DNA of 64,000 bases from Flavobacterium supellecticarium (GTDB taxonomy: Bacteria; Bacteroidota; Bacteroidia; Flavobacteriales; Flavobacteriaceae): NCBI RefSeq assembly GCF_004801375.1, contig NZ_SSNZ01000005.1, forward strand, positions 1-64,000. Reading direction: 5' to 3'. Made by a program: the position numbers and the translations under genes. Positions 16,811 to 27,319 of the stretch are shown piece by piece. The notes under the pieces are model-generated. The model was not told where the DNA came from and did no database searches. It was given only the letters and a program-made list of their open reading frames with translations. How positions within the stretch are numbered: the stretch's first letter is position 1; every line of letters starts with the position of its first letter.

Positions 16811-17800
16811 ATGAAAGTAGCCGTTGTAGGAGCCACCGGAATGGTAGGCGAAGTAATGTTACAATTACTGGCAGAAAGAAACTTCCCCGTAACCGAATTA
16901 ATTCCTGTCGCTTCCGAAAAATCGGTCGGAAAACAAATTGAATTTATGGGAAAATCGTATGCCGTAGTAGGATTACAAACAGCGGTTGATCTGAAACCTG
17001 AAATTGCCATTTTTTCTGCCGGTGGACAAACATCCTTAGACTGGGCTCCAAAATTTGCAGAAGTGGGTACAACCGTTATCGACAATTCATCCGCATGGCG
17101 CATGGATCCAACCAAAAAACTGGTGGTTCCGGAGATTAACGCTTCCACATTAACCAAAGAAGACAAAATTATTGCCAATCCGAACTGTTCGACCATTCAA
17201 ATGGTAATGGTATTGGCACCGTTACACCAGAAATACGGTATCAAACGCGTGGTGGTTTCGACCTATCAATCGATTACCGGAACAGGTGTTAAAGCGGTAA
17301 AACAACTGGAAAACGAATATGCCGGAATTCAGGGCGAAATGGCTTATCCGTATCCGATTCACCGTAATGCTATTCCGCAATGTGATGTTTTTGAGGAAAA
17401 CGGTTATACCAAAGAAGAAATGAAACTGGTTCGCGAAACACAGAAAATCATGAACGATAAAACGATTGCCGTTACGGCTACCGCTATCCGTATTCCGGTA
17501 GTGGGCGGTCATAGCGAATCGGTAAACATTCAATTTGCGAATGATTTCGACGTGACCGAGGTTCGCACTATTTTACACCACACACCGGGTGTTGTGGTTC
17601 AGGATAATATTGACACCAAAACCTATCCGATGCCCATTTATGCGCATGGCAAAGACGATGTATTTGTAGGGCGTATCCGTCGTGACGAAAGTCAGCCAAA
17701 CACCTTAAATATGTGGATTGTGGCGGATAACCTTCGAAAAGGAGCCGCAACCAACACGATTCAAATCGCTGAATATCTGGTAGCGAACAACTTAGTATAA
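16811..17800 (+). CDS. asd: Aspartate-semialdehyde dehydrogenase
   Basis: 329 residues. The NADP-binding GATGMVGEVMLQLL is at the N-terminus, the catalytic Cys126 lies in ANPNCSTIQMV, and substrate residues occur in VVGGHSESVNIQF. It reduces aspartyl phosphate to the semialdehyde for lysine/diaminopimelate, threonine and methionine synthesis. It is bounded by terminators on both sides, so it is probably monocistronic. Confidence 0.96.
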   Translation: MKVAVVGATGMVGEVMLQLLAERNFPVTELIPVASEKSVGKQIEFMGKSYAVVGLQTAVDLKPEIAIFSAGGQTSLDWAPKFAEVGTTVIDNSSAWRMDPTKKLVVPEINASTLTKEDKIIANPNCSTIQMVMVLAPLHQKYGIKRVVVSTYQSITGTGVKAVKQLENEYAGIQGEMAYPYPIHRNAIPQCDVFEENGYTKEEMKLVRETQKIMNDKTIAVTATAIRIPVVGGHSESVNIQFANDFDVTEVRTILHHTPGVVVQDNIDTKTYPMPIYAHGKDDVFVGRIRRDESQPNTLNMWIVADNLRKGAATNTIQIAEYLVANNLV

Positions 17801-17822
17801 ACCCGGTTTTATCACAATATTG

Positions 17823-17880
17823 ACCGTTTTATTTTGACAAAGCTTAAATTTTGTTAAAATAAAACGGTTTTCTTTTTTTC
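17823..17880 (+). terminator. Terminator after asd
   Basis: A 13-bp perfect stem (ACCGTTTTATTTT at 17823-17835 with its complement at 17856-17868) is followed by a T-rich tract. Confidence 0.85.
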
Positions 17881-17886
17881 GTTTTC

Positions 17887-17894
17887 TATATTTG
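17887..17894 (+). promoter_or_regulatory. Promoter -7 element of the metal-uptake locus
   Basis: TATATTTG matches TAnnTTTG and lies only 6 bp before the ATG at 17901, which implies a very short or absent leader. No good -33 element is seen. Confidence 0.45.
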
Positions 17895-17900
17895 CAGGGA

Positions 17901-18248
17901 ATGAAAAAGAAACTGGCGCTATTTAACCTTTCTCTAATGCTGGCGGTATTGTTTGCAATACTGTTCCAGTCGGCGCATTCATTCGAACATCTGGCAGCGG
18001 AATTTACACACGAACACTGCCATCACAAATACGATATATCCAAAACAGAATTCACGCACGCCCATCATGATTTCGATCATTGTTTTGCCTGCGAATTTAC
18101 ATTTAGCAGTTATCTGCCAACCGAATTCTTTTCGTTTACCTTTACCAATACCTCCAAAACCTTAACGAAACACATAACGAAAACAGAAAAACCGATCGTT
18201 TTTTCCGGTTCGTTTTTTTCGTTACGGGCTCCACCTGTATTCGCATAA
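17901..18248 (+). CDS. Small exported His/Cys-rich protein, first of a metal-uptake locus
   Basis: 115 residues from the ATG at 17901. The N-terminus is a signal peptide or anchor (MKKKLALFNLSLMLAVLFAILFQ). The exposed part is rich in His and Cys (HSFEHLA, THEHCHHKYD, THAHHDFDHCFACEF), and it ends SLRAPPVFA. The His/Cys density and the Arg-x-Pro-Pro ending recall the small DUF2946-like proteins linked to copper handling (resemblance only). The TonB receptor follows on the same strand, and a protein of the same design follows the receptor. Confidence 0.7.
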   Translation: MKKKLALFNLSLMLAVLFAILFQSAHSFEHLAAEFTHEHCHHKYDISKTEFTHAHHDFDHCFACEFTFSSYLPTEFFSFTFTNTSKTLTKHITKTEKPIVFSGSFFSLRAPPVFA

Positions 18249-18320
18249 TTATACCAGTAGTTCCGCTTCATAATCCCTTTGGTTTTATGAACTATCGTAT
18301 ATTATCTGAATCAGGAAAAA

Positions 18321-20708
18321 ATGCAACAAAAATCTTTTCTTGTTCTCTGCTTGCTATGGACTGCAATTTCCGGTTTTTCCCAGAATAAAATTTCAGGGAC
18401 CATTACCAATGCCAAAAAACAGCCTTTAAACGGAGCACATATTCATATCGCAGACAAAAGTACTGCAACCAATCCCGTTGGTGTATTTGAAATTAAAAAT
18501 ATTCCGGCCGGTAAAAAACGTCTTATTGTATCGTATATCGGATACACCACTATCGATACCCTGCTTACAGTTGAGGACGACATGTCTATTTCATTTCGAA
18601 TGCAACCGGATCTTAACGCCTTAAAAGAAGTCGTTATCAACAAAGCCGGGCAACCGCAAAGTGTCAAGAATTCCGAAAAGGTTAACCAGAACTACATTCA
18701 GGAATCCTATGCCGGATCGCTGGCCAAATCGTTGGAAAAACTTCCCGGTGTTAATGCGATGGAAATCGGAGCCGGAACCTCCAAACCGATTATCCGCGGT
18801 TTGGGTTTTAACCGGATTGCCGTAACCGAAAATGGTGTCAAACAGGAAGGCCAACAATGGGGTGCCGATCACGGCTTGGAGATCGACGCTTTTAATGCCG
18901 AAAACGTAGAAGTCGTAAAAGGCGTAGGCGCGATCGAATACGGAAGTGATGCCATGGGTGGCGTGATCAGTATTAACAACGATGCCGTTCCGGCCAAAAA
19001 CAGCTTTTCCGGTCAGGCCTTAGCCATCGTCAAATCGGTTAACAATACAATTGGAACTTCCGTAGGAATCAAATATCGGAAGGATCATTTCTTTTACAAA
19101 TTCAAAGGAACGGTATTGGATTTTGGCGATTATAAAGTTCCGACGGATGAAATCCTCTACCTCAACACCCGCATTCCGGTATACAATCAGCGGTTAAAAA
19201 ACACAGCCGGACGGGAAACGGATTTCTTTGGACAAATTGGTTATGTGAGCGAAAAATTCAGATCCACGATAAGCATCAGTAATGTCTATTTTAAATCGGG
19301 ATTCTTTCCGGGCGCACATGGCATTCCGTCGATTGCCGCCGTTCAGGACGATGGCGACGATCGCAATATCGGATTACCTTATCAACGGGTGAATCATTTT
19401 AAGATTATCAACAACAACCAGTGGAATTTCGAAAATGCACAGTTAAATGCTTCGGTTAGTTTTCAAAACAACCACCGCCAGGAATGGAGTAAATTCCATA
19501 CGCATTACAGCAATCAGCAACCACCGGAAGTAAATCCGGATCTGGAATTGGATTTTAATCTGAGTACGCTGGATGCGCAGTTAAAATACAAATACATCTG
19601 GTCGACCGCGCATCAAACTACGGTAGGCGTACAGAATCAATACCAAAGCAATACGATTGACGGTTATAGTTTTCTGCTTCCAAAGTTTACGAGAAACGCT
19701 ATCGGGGCTTATATGATCCATGATTATACCGCTTCGGACAAACTAAAACTCAATGCCGGTATCCGATTTGACTGGGCGAGAGTCGCTATTGACAGCTTTT
19801 TTGATCAGACACTATTCGACTACCTGACCGGAAATGGACAAAGTCAGACCATTGCGAATTTCTATGCGCAAAGAAGTCAGAATATCGACAAAAATTTCTC
19901 GAGTTTTAATGCGTCCGTAGGAATGGGCTATATGATAACTAACCATTGGAACCTGACGGCTACTCTTGGTAGTAATTTCCGTTTTCCAACCGCTATCGAG
20001 CTAAGTGCCAACGGAATTCATCACGGTGCTTTCCGACATGAAATGGGCGATGCTACGCTAAAACCCGAGCAAGGAATTTCATTCGACACCAAACTGAGTT
20101 ACGCCCAAAATAGTTTTAAAATGGCTTTTAGTCCGTATGTGTACTATTTCAGTAATTATATTTTCCTAAAACCGTCCGGGCAATTTTCGATTTTACCGCA
20201 CGGTGGCCAGATTTATCAGTATTCGCAATCGGAAGCCCTTTTATCCGGATTTGAAGTCAGTATCGAAAAGCGTTTCTTCGATCGGATCACAGCCGAAGTT
20301 GTACTGGAATACCTTTACAACCGCCAGATCACTTCCGATGCTTCCAAAGATTATCCGTTACCGTTTACACCGCCGGCGAATGGTTATTGGGAAATCGGTT
20401 ACCAGTTTAAACCGTTAAAAGCCTTTACCAATACCGTTTTATCCGTAAACGGGCGAACCGCTTTGGAACAAAACCGAATTGCACAAAACGAGCTAATCAC
20501 ACCGGGTTATTCCATTTTTGGCGGCGCACTGAAAAGTGACATCAAACTAGGCAATTTCCTGGCCAATGTTCAGCTATCGGTAAACAATGCCTTTAACACC
20601 AAATATTTTAATCACAACAGTTATTACAGGGCGTTGGAAATCCCGGAAATGGGACGTAACATTCAGTTATTAATCCGTATCCCTTTTGGAAAAGCATCGC
20701 ATGAATAA
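18321..20708 (+). CDS. TonB-dependent outer-membrane receptor, probably for a metal
   Basis: 795 residues: signal peptide (ending ISGFSQ), a carboxypeptidase-regulatory-like domain at ~25-100 (KISGTITNAKKQPLNGAHI), a plug at ~120-225 (LPGVNAMEIGAGTSKPIIRGL and VVKGVGAIEYGSDAMGGVI), then a 22-strand barrel. It has no SusD partner, so it is not a glycan importer. The His-rich neighbours on both sides point to zinc or copper uptake, as with ZnuD-like receptors; the substrate is inferred from context. The first ATG of the downstream small gene overlaps its stop by 8 bp. Confidence 0.9.
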   Translation: MQQKSFLVLCLLWTAISGFSQNKISGTITNAKKQPLNGAHIHIADKSTATNPVGVFEIKNIPAGKKRLIVSYIGYTTIDTLLTVEDDMSISFRMQPDLNALKEVVINKAGQPQSVKNSEKVNQNYIQESYAGSLAKSLEKLPGVNAMEIGAGTSKPIIRGLGFNRIAVTENGVKQEGQQWGADHGLEIDAFNAENVEVVKGVGAIEYGSDAMGGVISINNDAVPAKNSFSGQALAIVKSVNNTIGTSVGIKYRKDHFFYKFKGTVLDFGDYKVPTDEILYLNTRIPVYNQRLKNTAGRETDFFGQIGYVSEKFRSTISISNVYFKSGFFPGAHGIPSIAAVQDDGDDRNIGLPYQRVNHFKIINNNQWNFENAQLNASVSFQNNHRQEWSKFHTHYSNQQPPEVNPDLELDFNLSTLDAQLKYKYIWSTAHQTTVGVQNQYQSNTIDGYSFLLPKFTRNAIGAYMIHDYTASDKLKLNAGIRFDWARVAIDSFFDQTLFDYLTGNGQSQTIANFYAQRSQNIDKNFSSFNASVGMGYMITNHWNLTATLGSNFRFPTAIELSANGIHHGAFRHEMGDATLKPEQGISFDTKLSYAQNSFKMAFSPYVYYFSNYIFLKPSGQFSILPHGGQIYQYSQSEALLSGFEVSIEKRFFDRITAEVVLEYLYNRQITSDASKDYPLPFTPPANGYWEIGYQFKPLKAFTNTVLSVNGRTALEQNRIAQNELITPGYSIFGGALKSDIKLGNFLANVQLSVNNAFNTKYFNHNSYYRALEIPEMGRNIQLLIRIPFGKASHE

Positions 20709-21021
20709 ATACAAACAACATATTGTTATACTACTGTGCCTGATTTTTGCTTTTCCGCAAATCAATAATGCGGTCCACTATTTCTGGACGGAACATACGT
20801 TTCATTATACCGCTGAAAAAAGGGTTGTTTTTGGCGAAAAGCACCATGCCCATAATTGTGAACTGCATATTTTTAAAATACCGGCGATTACAGCGATTAG
20901 CTTTTTTAGTTTTACGCCATTTATTCCGGTATACCCCGTTGAAAAGCCATTTAGACTTATTAAAAAATACGGATCACAAACCTTATTTTCCTGTTTTTTA
21001 AGAGGTCCGCCAGCCGTTTGA
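20701..21021 (+). CDS. Small exported His/Cys protein paired with the TonB receptor
   Basis: 106 residues from the ATG at 20701, chosen because it overlaps the receptor stop by 8 bp and begins MNKYKQHIVILLCLIFAF, a signal peptide. The middle has HYFWTEHTFHY and GEKHHAHNCELH, and it ends SCFLRGPPAV. Its layout (signal peptide, His/Cys cluster, Arg-x-Pro-Pro end) parallels the gene at 17901, suggesting a divergent paralogous pair around the receptor. Confidence 0.7.
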   Translation: MNKYKQHIVILLCLIFAFPQINNAVHYFWTEHTFHYTAEKRVVFGEKHHAHNCELHIFKIPAITAISFFSFTPFIPVYPVEKPFRLIKKYGSQTLFSCFLRGPPAV

Positions 21022-21085
21022 TTTTATCCGTTTTACAACACAACAGCGAAATCAAATAAAATCAAATACTTTTTAAAATTATATC

Positions 21086-21589
21086 ATGAAAAATATCAAA
21101 TATCTATACGCATTTGCCACTATTGCCGCTTTAAGTTTCACCTCTTGTAGTAGCGACAGCAACGACCAAGACACCGAAAAACCAGTGATTACCATTACAG
21201 AACCTGTGTTAGACGAAGGTTTTACACCCGGAACTGAAATTCATCTGGAAGGTGTTTTAACCGACAATGTGGAATTGGCATCCTATAAAGTAGAAGTTCA
21301 TAGTGCGGAAGACGGGCATACCCACGGAAAAATGGCCGGTGCAGAAGCCGCGAGTTATTTCCATTATGAGCAGACTTTCCCAATTGAAGCCGGATTGCGT
21401 ATTAAAGAATTTCACCACCATATTGAGATTCCGGCGTTGGATGCAAGCGGACAACCTTTTACCGACGGACATTATCATTTAGGGGTTTTCTGTCTGGACA
21501 AAGCCGGGAACCAACAACAGGTTTTTCTTGAAATCTATATTGGTGCCGACGGTGGTGATCACGGACATGATCATAAATCGATTAACTAA
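21086..21589 (+). CDS. DUF4625 lipoprotein with His-rich tail
   Basis: 167 residues. The signal peptide ends TSCSSD, with a clear lipobox Cys. DUF4625-like features are VEVHSAEDGHTHG, EQTFPIEAGLRIKEFHHHIEIP and DGHYHLGVFCLDKAGN, and the C-terminus is GGDHGHDHKS. About 17 His in 167 residues suggest a metal-binding surface lipoprotein handing ions to the TonB receptor; this role is inferred. It is the last gene of the locus before a terminator. Confidence 0.85.
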   Translation: MKNIKYLYAFATIAALSFTSCSSDSNDQDTEKPVITITEPVLDEGFTPGTEIHLEGVLTDNVELASYKVEVHSAEDGHTHGKMAGAEAASYFHYEQTFPIEAGLRIKEFHHHIEIPALDASGQPFTDGHYHLGVFCLDKAGNQQQVFLEIYIGADGGDHGHDHKSIN

Positions 21590-21607
21590 AAAATAACCGA
21601 TTCTGCT

Positions 21608-21641
21608 AAAAAGTGCTGTGCTATCACAGCACTTTTTTATT
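21608..21641 (+). terminator. Terminator of the metal-uptake locus
   Basis: The stem AAAAAGTGCTGTG / CACAGCACTTTTT with a 4-base loop is followed by more T. Confidence 0.92.
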
Positions 21642-21668
21642 TTAACGAAACTATAACAATTGATTCCT

Positions 21669-21676
21669 TATTTTTG
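21669..21676 (+). promoter_or_regulatory. Promoter -7 element of the prolyl oligopeptidase gene
   Basis: TATTTTTG matches TAnnTTTG 22 bp before the start codon; no clear -33 element. Confidence 0.4.
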
Positions 21677-21698
21677 TTAGAAACCAAAAACCAAGTAG

Positions 21699-23831
21699 AT
21701 GAAAAAAACAATAACGACCATGGCTGTGGTTTGTAGTCTTACCATGATGAATGCACAAACATCCAAGGGGCCGGTAAAATTAAAATACCCAGACACCCGT
21801 AAAACCGAAACGAATGACACCTATTTCGGCACCAATGTTAAAGACCCATATCGATGGCTGGAGGACGATCGTTCTGCCGAAACTGCCGCGTGGGTAAAGG
21901 CCGAAAACGAAGTGACCTACAACTACCTGAGTCAGATTCCTTTTCGCGATGCTTTAAAAGCCCGTTTGGAAAAACTGTGGAATTATGAAAAAATAAGTGC
22001 TCCTTTTAAAGAAGGAAACTATACCTATTATACCAAAAATAACGGTCTGCAAAACCAATCGGTCATATACCGTAAAGATGCTTCCGGAAAAGAAGAAATG
22101 TTCCTGGATCCGAATACCTTCTCAAAAGACGGAACATCCTCTTTAGGTGGTCTTGATTTTTCCCGCGACGGTTCAAAAGTGGCTTATTCCATCTCGGAAG
22201 GCGGTAGTGATTGGAGAAAAGTGATCATCATGGATGCCATCACGAAAAAAATAATTGAAGACACTTTGGTTGACATTAAGTTTAGTGGTGTATCGTGGAA
22301 AGGAAACGACGGTTTCTACTATTCCAGCTACGACAAACCAACCGGAAGTGAACTATCGGCCAAAACCGATCAGCATAAATTGTATTACCACAAACTAGGG
22401 ACGTCCCAAAAAGACGATAAAGTTGTTTTCGGACTGGATCAGAAAAGACGTTATGTTGGCGGATCGGTAACCGAAGATGACAAATATTTAGTGATCACAG
22501 CGGCCAATTCGACATCCGGAAACGAATTATACGTGAAGGATCTTACCAATCCGAGCAGCCCGCTTATTACTATCCTGGACAATTTTAACAGTGATAGTTA
22601 TATCATGGAAAATGAAGGTGGAAAATTGTATATCATGACCAACCTGAATGCACCAAACAGACGTATCGTTACTACGGATATCAGCAATCCGAAACCGGAA
22701 AACTGGAAAGATTTTATCGCCGAAACCGAAAATGTATTGACACCAAGCATCGGAGCCGGTTATTTCTTTGCCAATTATATGAAAGATGCCGTATCGGTTG
22801 TAAAACAGTATGACTATAACGGAAAACTGATACGAGAAGTACAGCTTCCGGGCGTAGGAACGGCTTCCGGATTTGGTGGCAAAAAAGAGGTAAAAACATT
22901 GTATTTTTACTTTACCAACTATACGACACCGGGAACGATTTATTCCTACGACCCGAAAACCGGAAAATCGGAGATCTACCAAAAACCAAAAGTAGATTTT
23001 AACAGTGCGGATTATACGTCCAAACAGGTATTCTATACGTCTAAAGACGGTACTAAAATACCAATGATCATCACTTACAAAAAAGGAATCAAATTAGACG
23101 GTAAAAACCCGACAATCCTATATGGTTACGGTGGTTTTAATGCCAGTCTTACACCTGGTTTCAGTATTTCGAATGCTGTTTGGCTGGAAAGTGGCGGAAT
23201 TTATGCCGTTCCAAACCTTCGCGGTGGTGGTGAATATGGTAAAAAATGGCATGATGCCGGTACCAAACTTCAAAAACAAAATGTATTTGACGATTTTATC
23301 GCAGCAGCAGAATACCTGATTGCCAATAAATATACTTCGAAAGATTTTCTTGCTATCCGCGGTGGATCGAACGGAGGATTATTAGTGGGTGCTACGATGA
23401 CACAACGCCCTGACCTTATGAAGGTGGCTTTACCAGCCGTTGGTGTAATGGACATGTTGCGTTACCATACGTTTACAGCCGGTGCCGGATGGGCATACGA
23501 CTATGGAACGGCAGAAGACAACAAAGAAATGTTTGATTATCTAAAAGGTTATTCGCCGGTTCACAATGTAAAAAAAGGCGTACACTACCCGGCAACTTTA
23601 ATTACTACCGGTGATCATGACGACCGTGTGGTTCCGGCACACAGCTTTAAATTTGCAGCCGAATTACAGGAAAAACAAACAGGAAGCAATCCGGTTTTAA
23701 TCCGTATTGATGTGAATGCAGGACACGGTGCCGGAAAATCGGTTGCCGCTTCGATTCAGGAAAGTGTCGATATTTTTGCCTTTACGCTATACAATATGGG
23801 AATTAAAAGTTTACCGAATCTGAAAAAGTAA
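21699..23831 (+). CDS. Prolyl oligopeptidase family serine peptidase (S9A)
   Basis: 710 residues with a signal peptide (ending MMNAQT). An N-terminal seven-bladed propeller ([25 protein letters not shown]) is followed by the alpha/beta-hydrolase domain with the nucleophile Ser557 in [12 protein letters not shown], Asp in [12 protein letters not shown] and His in NAGHGAGKS. It cleaves proline-containing peptides after Pro, and the signal peptide places it in the periplasm. It is a single-gene unit. Confidence 0.95.
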   Translation: MKKTITTMAVVCSLTMMNAQTSKGPVKLKYPDTRKTETNDTYFGTNVKDPYRWLEDDRSAETAAWVKAENEVTYNYLSQIPFRDALKARLEKLWNYEKISAPFKEGNYTYYTKNNGLQNQSVIYRKDASGKEEMFLDPNTFSKDGTSSLGGLDFSRDGSKVAYSISEGGSDWRKVIIMDAITKKIIEDTLVDIKFSGVSWKGNDGFYYSSYDKPTGSELSAKTDQHKLYYHKLGTSQKDDKVVFGLDQKRRYVGGSVTEDDKYLVITAANSTSGNELYVKDLTNPSSPLITILDNFNSDSYIMENEGGKLYIMTNLNAPNRRIVTTDISNPKPENWKDFIAETENVLTPSIGAGYFFANYMKDAVSVVKQYDYNGKLIREVQLPGVGTASGFGGKKEVKTLYFYFTNYTTPGTIYSYDPKTGKSEIYQKPKVDFNSADYTSKQVFYTSKDGTKIPMIITYKKGIKLDGKNPTILYGYGGFNASLTPGFSISNAVWLESGGIYAVPNLRGGGEYGKKWHDAGTKLQKQNVFDDFIAAAEYLIANKYTSKDFLAIRGGSNGGLLVGATMTQRPDLMKVALPAVGVMDMLRYHTFTAGAGWAYDYGTAEDNKEMFDYLKGYSPVHNVKKGVHYPATLITTGDHDDRVVPAHSFKFAAELQEKQTGSNPVLIRIDVNAGHGAGKSVAASIQESVDIFAFTLYNMGIKSLPNLKK

Positions 23832-23856
23832 GCGATCCATTCTCGTATACAATTCA

Positions 23857-23890
23857 AAAAGCGCCCGCAATTGCAGGGCGCTTTCCTTTT
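23857..23890. terminator. Terminator after the prolyl oligopeptidase gene
   Basis: The stem AAAGCGCCC / GGGCGCTTT has a 9-base loop and is flanked by A and T runs, so it can serve the converging gene as well. Confidence 0.85.
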
Positions 23891-23924
23891 ATAAAAATCA
23901 ATTAATTAGAAAAAAATGCTTTTT

Positions 23925-24728
23925 TTAAAAACGGTTGTCACCGTCCAGCAGGTTCCCCAAGCCTCCTAAAAGACTTCCTTCTTCTCTGCTTTTTCCGCCA
24001 GCTTTCGGAGCCGATGCGATAATTCTGTCGGCTAAACGGCTAAACGGTAATGATTGTATATAAACCACTCCCGGTCCGCGTAGGGTTGCAAAAAACAAAC
24101 CTTCACCGCCAAAAATTGAATTCTTGATACCACCGATAAATTCAATATCGTAATCAATGTCTTTTGTAAAACCGACAATACATCCGGTATCCACTTTTAA
24201 TACTTCACCGGCTTGTAATTCGCGTCGCGCCAAAGTTCCTCCGGAATGCACAAAGGCCATTCCATCGCCTTCGATCTTTTGCATGATAAATCCTTCGCCT
24301 CCAAAAAGTCCGGTTCCCAGTTTACGGGAAAATTCAATCCCGATAGAAACCCCTTTGGCCGCACATAGAAAGGAATCTTTCTGACAAATAAATTTCCCCT
24401 GGTATTTCGTCAGATCGATCGCTACAATTTTTCCGGGATACGGTGAAGCAAAACAGATTTTGCTTTTACGGTTGTTCTGATTTGTATAAGCGGTCATAAA
24501 AAGACTCTCACCTGTTAGAACCCGTTTTCCGGCCGAAAGCAATTTTCCGAAAATTCCGGATTGCTGTTGCTCCGATCCGTCACCAAAAATGGTTTCCATT
24601 TTGATACCGTTATCCATCATCATAAAACTTCCCGCCTCAGCGACTACTACTTCCAGCGGATCCAGTTCTATTTCGACGTATTGCATTTCTTCACCAAAAA
24701 TCTGGTAATCGATTTCATGTGCGTACAT
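23925..24728 (-). CDS. TIGR00266 / AIM24 family protein
   Basis: 267 residues. The repeated beta-strand pattern is typical of this family ([61 protein letters not shown]). There is no signal peptide and no membrane segment. The molecular role of the family is unknown; homologues include the mitochondrial AIM24 proteins. The C-terminal Gly/Lys-rich tail looks disordered. It is monocistronic. Confidence 0.85.
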   Translation of the reverse strand: MYAHEIDYQIFGEEMQYVEIELDPLEVVVAEAGSFMMMDNGIKMETIFGDGSEQQQSGIFGKLLSAGKRVLTGESLFMTAYTNQNNRKSKICFASPYPGKIVAIDLTKYQGKFICQKDSFLCAAKGVSIGIEFSRKLGTGLFGGEGFIMQKIEGDGMAFVHSGGTLARRELQAGEVLKVDTGCIVGFTKDIDYDIEFIGGIKNSIFGGEGLFFATLRGPGVVYIQSLPFSRLADRIIASAPKAGGKSREEGSLLGGLGNLLDGDNRF

Positions 24729-24941
24729 AATTGTTTGTTTTTTGATTGTTCATATTAGACGCCTCATCCTTACAATTGTTACAAAACCTTTTAGTATAAT
24801 CTCCTCCAAAAACACCTAAAATACTAACATCCAAATCCCTGGCACGTAATTTTACGTAAAAAGAAGATTCCGTACTTCTACGTTAAAATACCTCATTTAA
24901 ACCGCTGAAATTTGTTATCCTAATCTCAAATCTATTTCATT

Positions 24942-25382
24942 ATGGAATCAAAATCTGGTTTATTCATCGTTTCGTACAAGATTGCTTCTCCAAACCTGGG
25001 AGCACCAACTTTCGAAGTACATTTTGCCGTAAACACACCTGCACAAACCGTTACCGGAAAAGGAGTGGTTCACAATGCTACCGTTAATCCGCCTTTTACA
25101 TTGTTTACGGATTTACGTGGTGATTTTACGTATATGACGGTTATGCCAAAAAACACGCATATTTTGGTAACCGCCGAAGGATATCCTAACATTAAATTCC
25201 CTCCGCATGCCGGAATCGGACCGGTTATTTTGCCAAACACCAAACTACGAATGGTATTGGAATCGGATTGGCAGTCCGGAAAAGCGAATTTTATGTATAC
25301 CGATGATAAAGGTAACTGGCACGAAGTAGTCGATGCGAACGTATCCATTATCAAAGTTGGCGAATTAGCTGCCAGCAATTAA
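24942..25382 (+). CDS. DUF1842-like hypothetical protein
   Basis: 146 residues, no signal peptide. The first half (FEVHFAVNTPAQTVTGKGVVHNATVNPPF) and the ending (NFMYTDDKGNWHEVVDANVSII) resemble the DUF1842 family, a small beta-sandwich of unknown role found in a few Bacteroidota and Proteobacteria. There are no catalytic residues I can propose. It stands alone between a minus-strand gene and a terminator. Confidence 0.7.
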   Translation: MESKSGLFIVSYKIASPNLGAPTFEVHFAVNTPAQTVTGKGVVHNATVNPPFTLFTDLRGDFTYMTVMPKNTHILVTAEGYPNIKFPPHAGIGPVILPNTKLRMVLESDWQSGKANFMYTDDKGNWHEVVDANVSIIKVGELAASN

Positions 25383-25398
25383 TCTCTTTTGCAAGATC

Positions 25399-25433
25399 AA
25401 AAAAGGCTGTTTCTAAATGAAACAGCCTTTTTA
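25399..25433. terminator. Bidirectional terminator between the DUF1842 gene and mtgA
   Basis: The stem AAAAAGGCTGTTT / AAACAGCCTTTTT has a 7-base loop, with A and T runs on both sides. Confidence 0.92.
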
Positions 25434-25457
25434 TATAGTATACTTTTTTATTTTCTA

Positions 25458-26201
25458 TTAGTATTCAAGCTTCCTGATATGGCGCATTACGCGGACAATC
25501 TTATCTTTTCGTTTGTTAATATAGGCCGACGAATTCGAAGCTTTAAATCGTCTCGGACTTGGCAAGATAGCCGCAATTCCGGCTGCTTCGTATTTGGACA
25601 GGTTTTTGGCACTCTTTCCGTACCAGAATTCCGATGCCGCTTGCGCACCGTAAATTCCATCTCCCATTTCGATACTGTTCAGGTAGACTTCCATGATGCG
25701 TTCTTTACCCCAAATGAGTTCGATCAAAACGGTAAAATAGGCCTCCAGTCCTTTGCGCAGGTAACTTCTTCCCTGCCATAAAAAAACATTTTTGGCGGTT
25801 TGTTGCGAAATGGTACTTCCTCCTTTTAGTTTCCGACCTTTCTGATTACTGCTAAATGCTTTTTGCATCGCACTAAAATCAAAACCGTTATGATCTAAAA
25901 ATGTACCGTCTTCACTGGCGATAACTGCTTTTTGCAGGTTTTCGGAAATATCTTCCAACGGTACCCAATCGTGTTTGCAAACCTTTTCTTTACCATCTGT
26001 TCGGGTTTCCATAGCCCGGATTGCCATTAAAGGCGTAAACGGAACCGGTACAAATTTAAACAGGATTACAAAAAACAGGGAAATGGCAAAAAACCATAGA
26101 AACACTTTAATACAAAAGCGTGCTACTTTATTGCCAAAACTTCTTTTTTCGTCTTTTGATTTGGGTTTGGTGTTTGTTTTTGATGTCTTTTTTACCGCCA
26201 T
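25458..26201 (-). CDS. mtgA: Monofunctional biosynthetic peptidoglycan transglycosylase
   Basis: 247 residues from the ATG at 26201, chosen because it starts [10 protein letters not shown] and overlaps the upstream stop by 1 bp. A cytoplasmic Lys-rich tail is followed by one membrane anchor ([21 protein letters not shown]). The GT51 domain has [14 protein letters not shown] (catalytic Glu), [20 protein letters not shown] and [18 protein letters not shown]. It polymerises lipid II glycan strands. It is the third gene of a dedA-oxidoreductase-mtgA unit. Confidence 0.94.
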   Translation of the reverse strand: MAVKKTSKTNTKPKSKDEKRSFGNKVARFCIKVFLWFFAISLFFVILFKFVPVPFTPLMAIRAMETRTDGKEKVCKHDWVPLEDISENLQKAVIASEDGTFLDHNGFDFSAMQKAFSSNQKGRKLKGGSTISQQTAKNVFLWQGRSYLRKGLEAYFTVLIELIWGKERIMEVYLNSIEMGDGIYGAQAASEFWYGKSAKNLSKYEAAGIAAILPSPRRFKASNSSAYINKRKDKIVRVMRHIRKLEY

Positions 26202-27319
26202 TATTCTAATAAATCTGCTAATTCCTGTCCGATCAGGCTTCCGATAGCCACTCCCATTCCGCCAAGGCGAACGCCACAAAAGACGTTTTGAGAGCGTTGT
26301 TCTACGATTGGTTTTTTATGCGTTCCCATTCCCATGATTCCGCTCCAGCGATGGGCAACCTGAAACTCCTGATTCGGCAAAATTACATTTTTTAACAATT
26401 CTTCCAAACGGTTTTGAATTTGTTCCGTCAGACCAAAAGTTGTGGTAGTTTCACCTTCAAAATCGAGGTTTCTTCCGCCACCAAAAAGAATTCTGTCGCC
26501 GATATTCCGGAAATAATAATACCCACTGTCGATATGAAACGTTCCGCGAATATCGAGATTTGGAATCGGTTCGGTAATTAAAACCTGCGCTCTGGCCGGA
26601 CGAACCGCGCCATTGGTGATCGTTCCGGCAAAACCATTGGTCGCAAAAAACAGCTTTCCGGTTGTTACGACAAAATCGTTCGTATGTACCTCAACGCTGT
26701 TTCCTTTATCCAGATAACCGGTAACGGTTTGATAATTTAAGATTTGAATATCGTTTGCCACGGCTTCTTTTAACAAAGCCTGCATCATGTTTCCGGTGTC
26801 GATTTGTCCTTCAAACGGATTAAAGATCAGATAATCCTGAATACCTTTAAAGTCGAAACGGTCTACTTCTTTTGAAAAAACATCGGCTTTAAAAAGCGGT
26901 TTCAGCACTTCGTTGACAAATGGCATTTTCTGAAGACATTCGGCATAGGCCGACTCATCGTCTTTTAAAAACAACTCGTAACCGCCATACGGACGGAAAT
27001 CAATCGTTTGATCACCTAATCTTTTACGAAGCAATTGCAGTCCGTGCCAACGCTTTTCGATTAATTGCACGACTTCGTCTTCGGTATGATTTTTCAGGTC
27101 GTCTATAATTTCCGACAGACTTCCAAAGCAGGCAAAACCGGCATTTTTAGTGCTCGCACCTTGTGGTAACGGCCCTTTTTCGAGTACCAGGATCTTACTT
27201 TTCGGAAATCGTTCGCGCAGGCGCAATGCCGTATGTAATCCGACAATACCACTGCCCACTACCGTATAGTCGACGTTTGAAAACCAGTTTTTAATTTCCC
27301 AGTAACTCAGACTAAGCAT
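26201..27319 (-). CDS. FAD-dependent amine/amino-acid oxidoreductase (DAO family)
   Basis: 372 residues. The N-terminal dinucleotide-binding motif [20 protein letters not shown] is followed by [16 protein letters not shown], the FAD contact of the DadA/glycine-oxidase family. The C-terminal [13 protein letters not shown] closes the FAD site. It probably oxidises a small amine or D-amino acid; the substrate is unknown. Start and stop overlap both neighbours by 1 bp, so the three genes are co-translated. Confidence 0.9.
   Translation of the reverse strand: MLSLSYWEIKNWFSNVDYTVVGSGIVGLHTALRLRERFPKSKILVLEKGPLPQGASTKNAGFACFGSLSEIIDDLKNHTEDEVVQLIEKRWHGLQLLRKRLGDQTIDFRPYGGYELFLKDDESAYAECLQKMPFVNEVLKPLFKADVFSKEVDRFDFKGIQDYLIFNPFEGQIDTGNMMQALLKEAVANDIQILNYQTVTGYLDKGNSVEVHTNDFVVTTGKLFFATNGFAGTITNGAVRPARAQVLITEPIPNLDIRGTFHIDSGYYYFRNIGDRILFGGGRNLDFEGETTTTFGLTEQIQNRLEELLKNVILPNQEFQVAHRWSGIMGMGTHKKPIVEQRSQNVFCGVRLGGMGVAIGSLIGQELADLLE

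Noticed and set aside
18321..20708. SusC-type glycan receptor.
   Set aside because: No SusD gene follows, the length (~795 residues) is shorter than SusC, and His-rich metal-type neighbours flank it.
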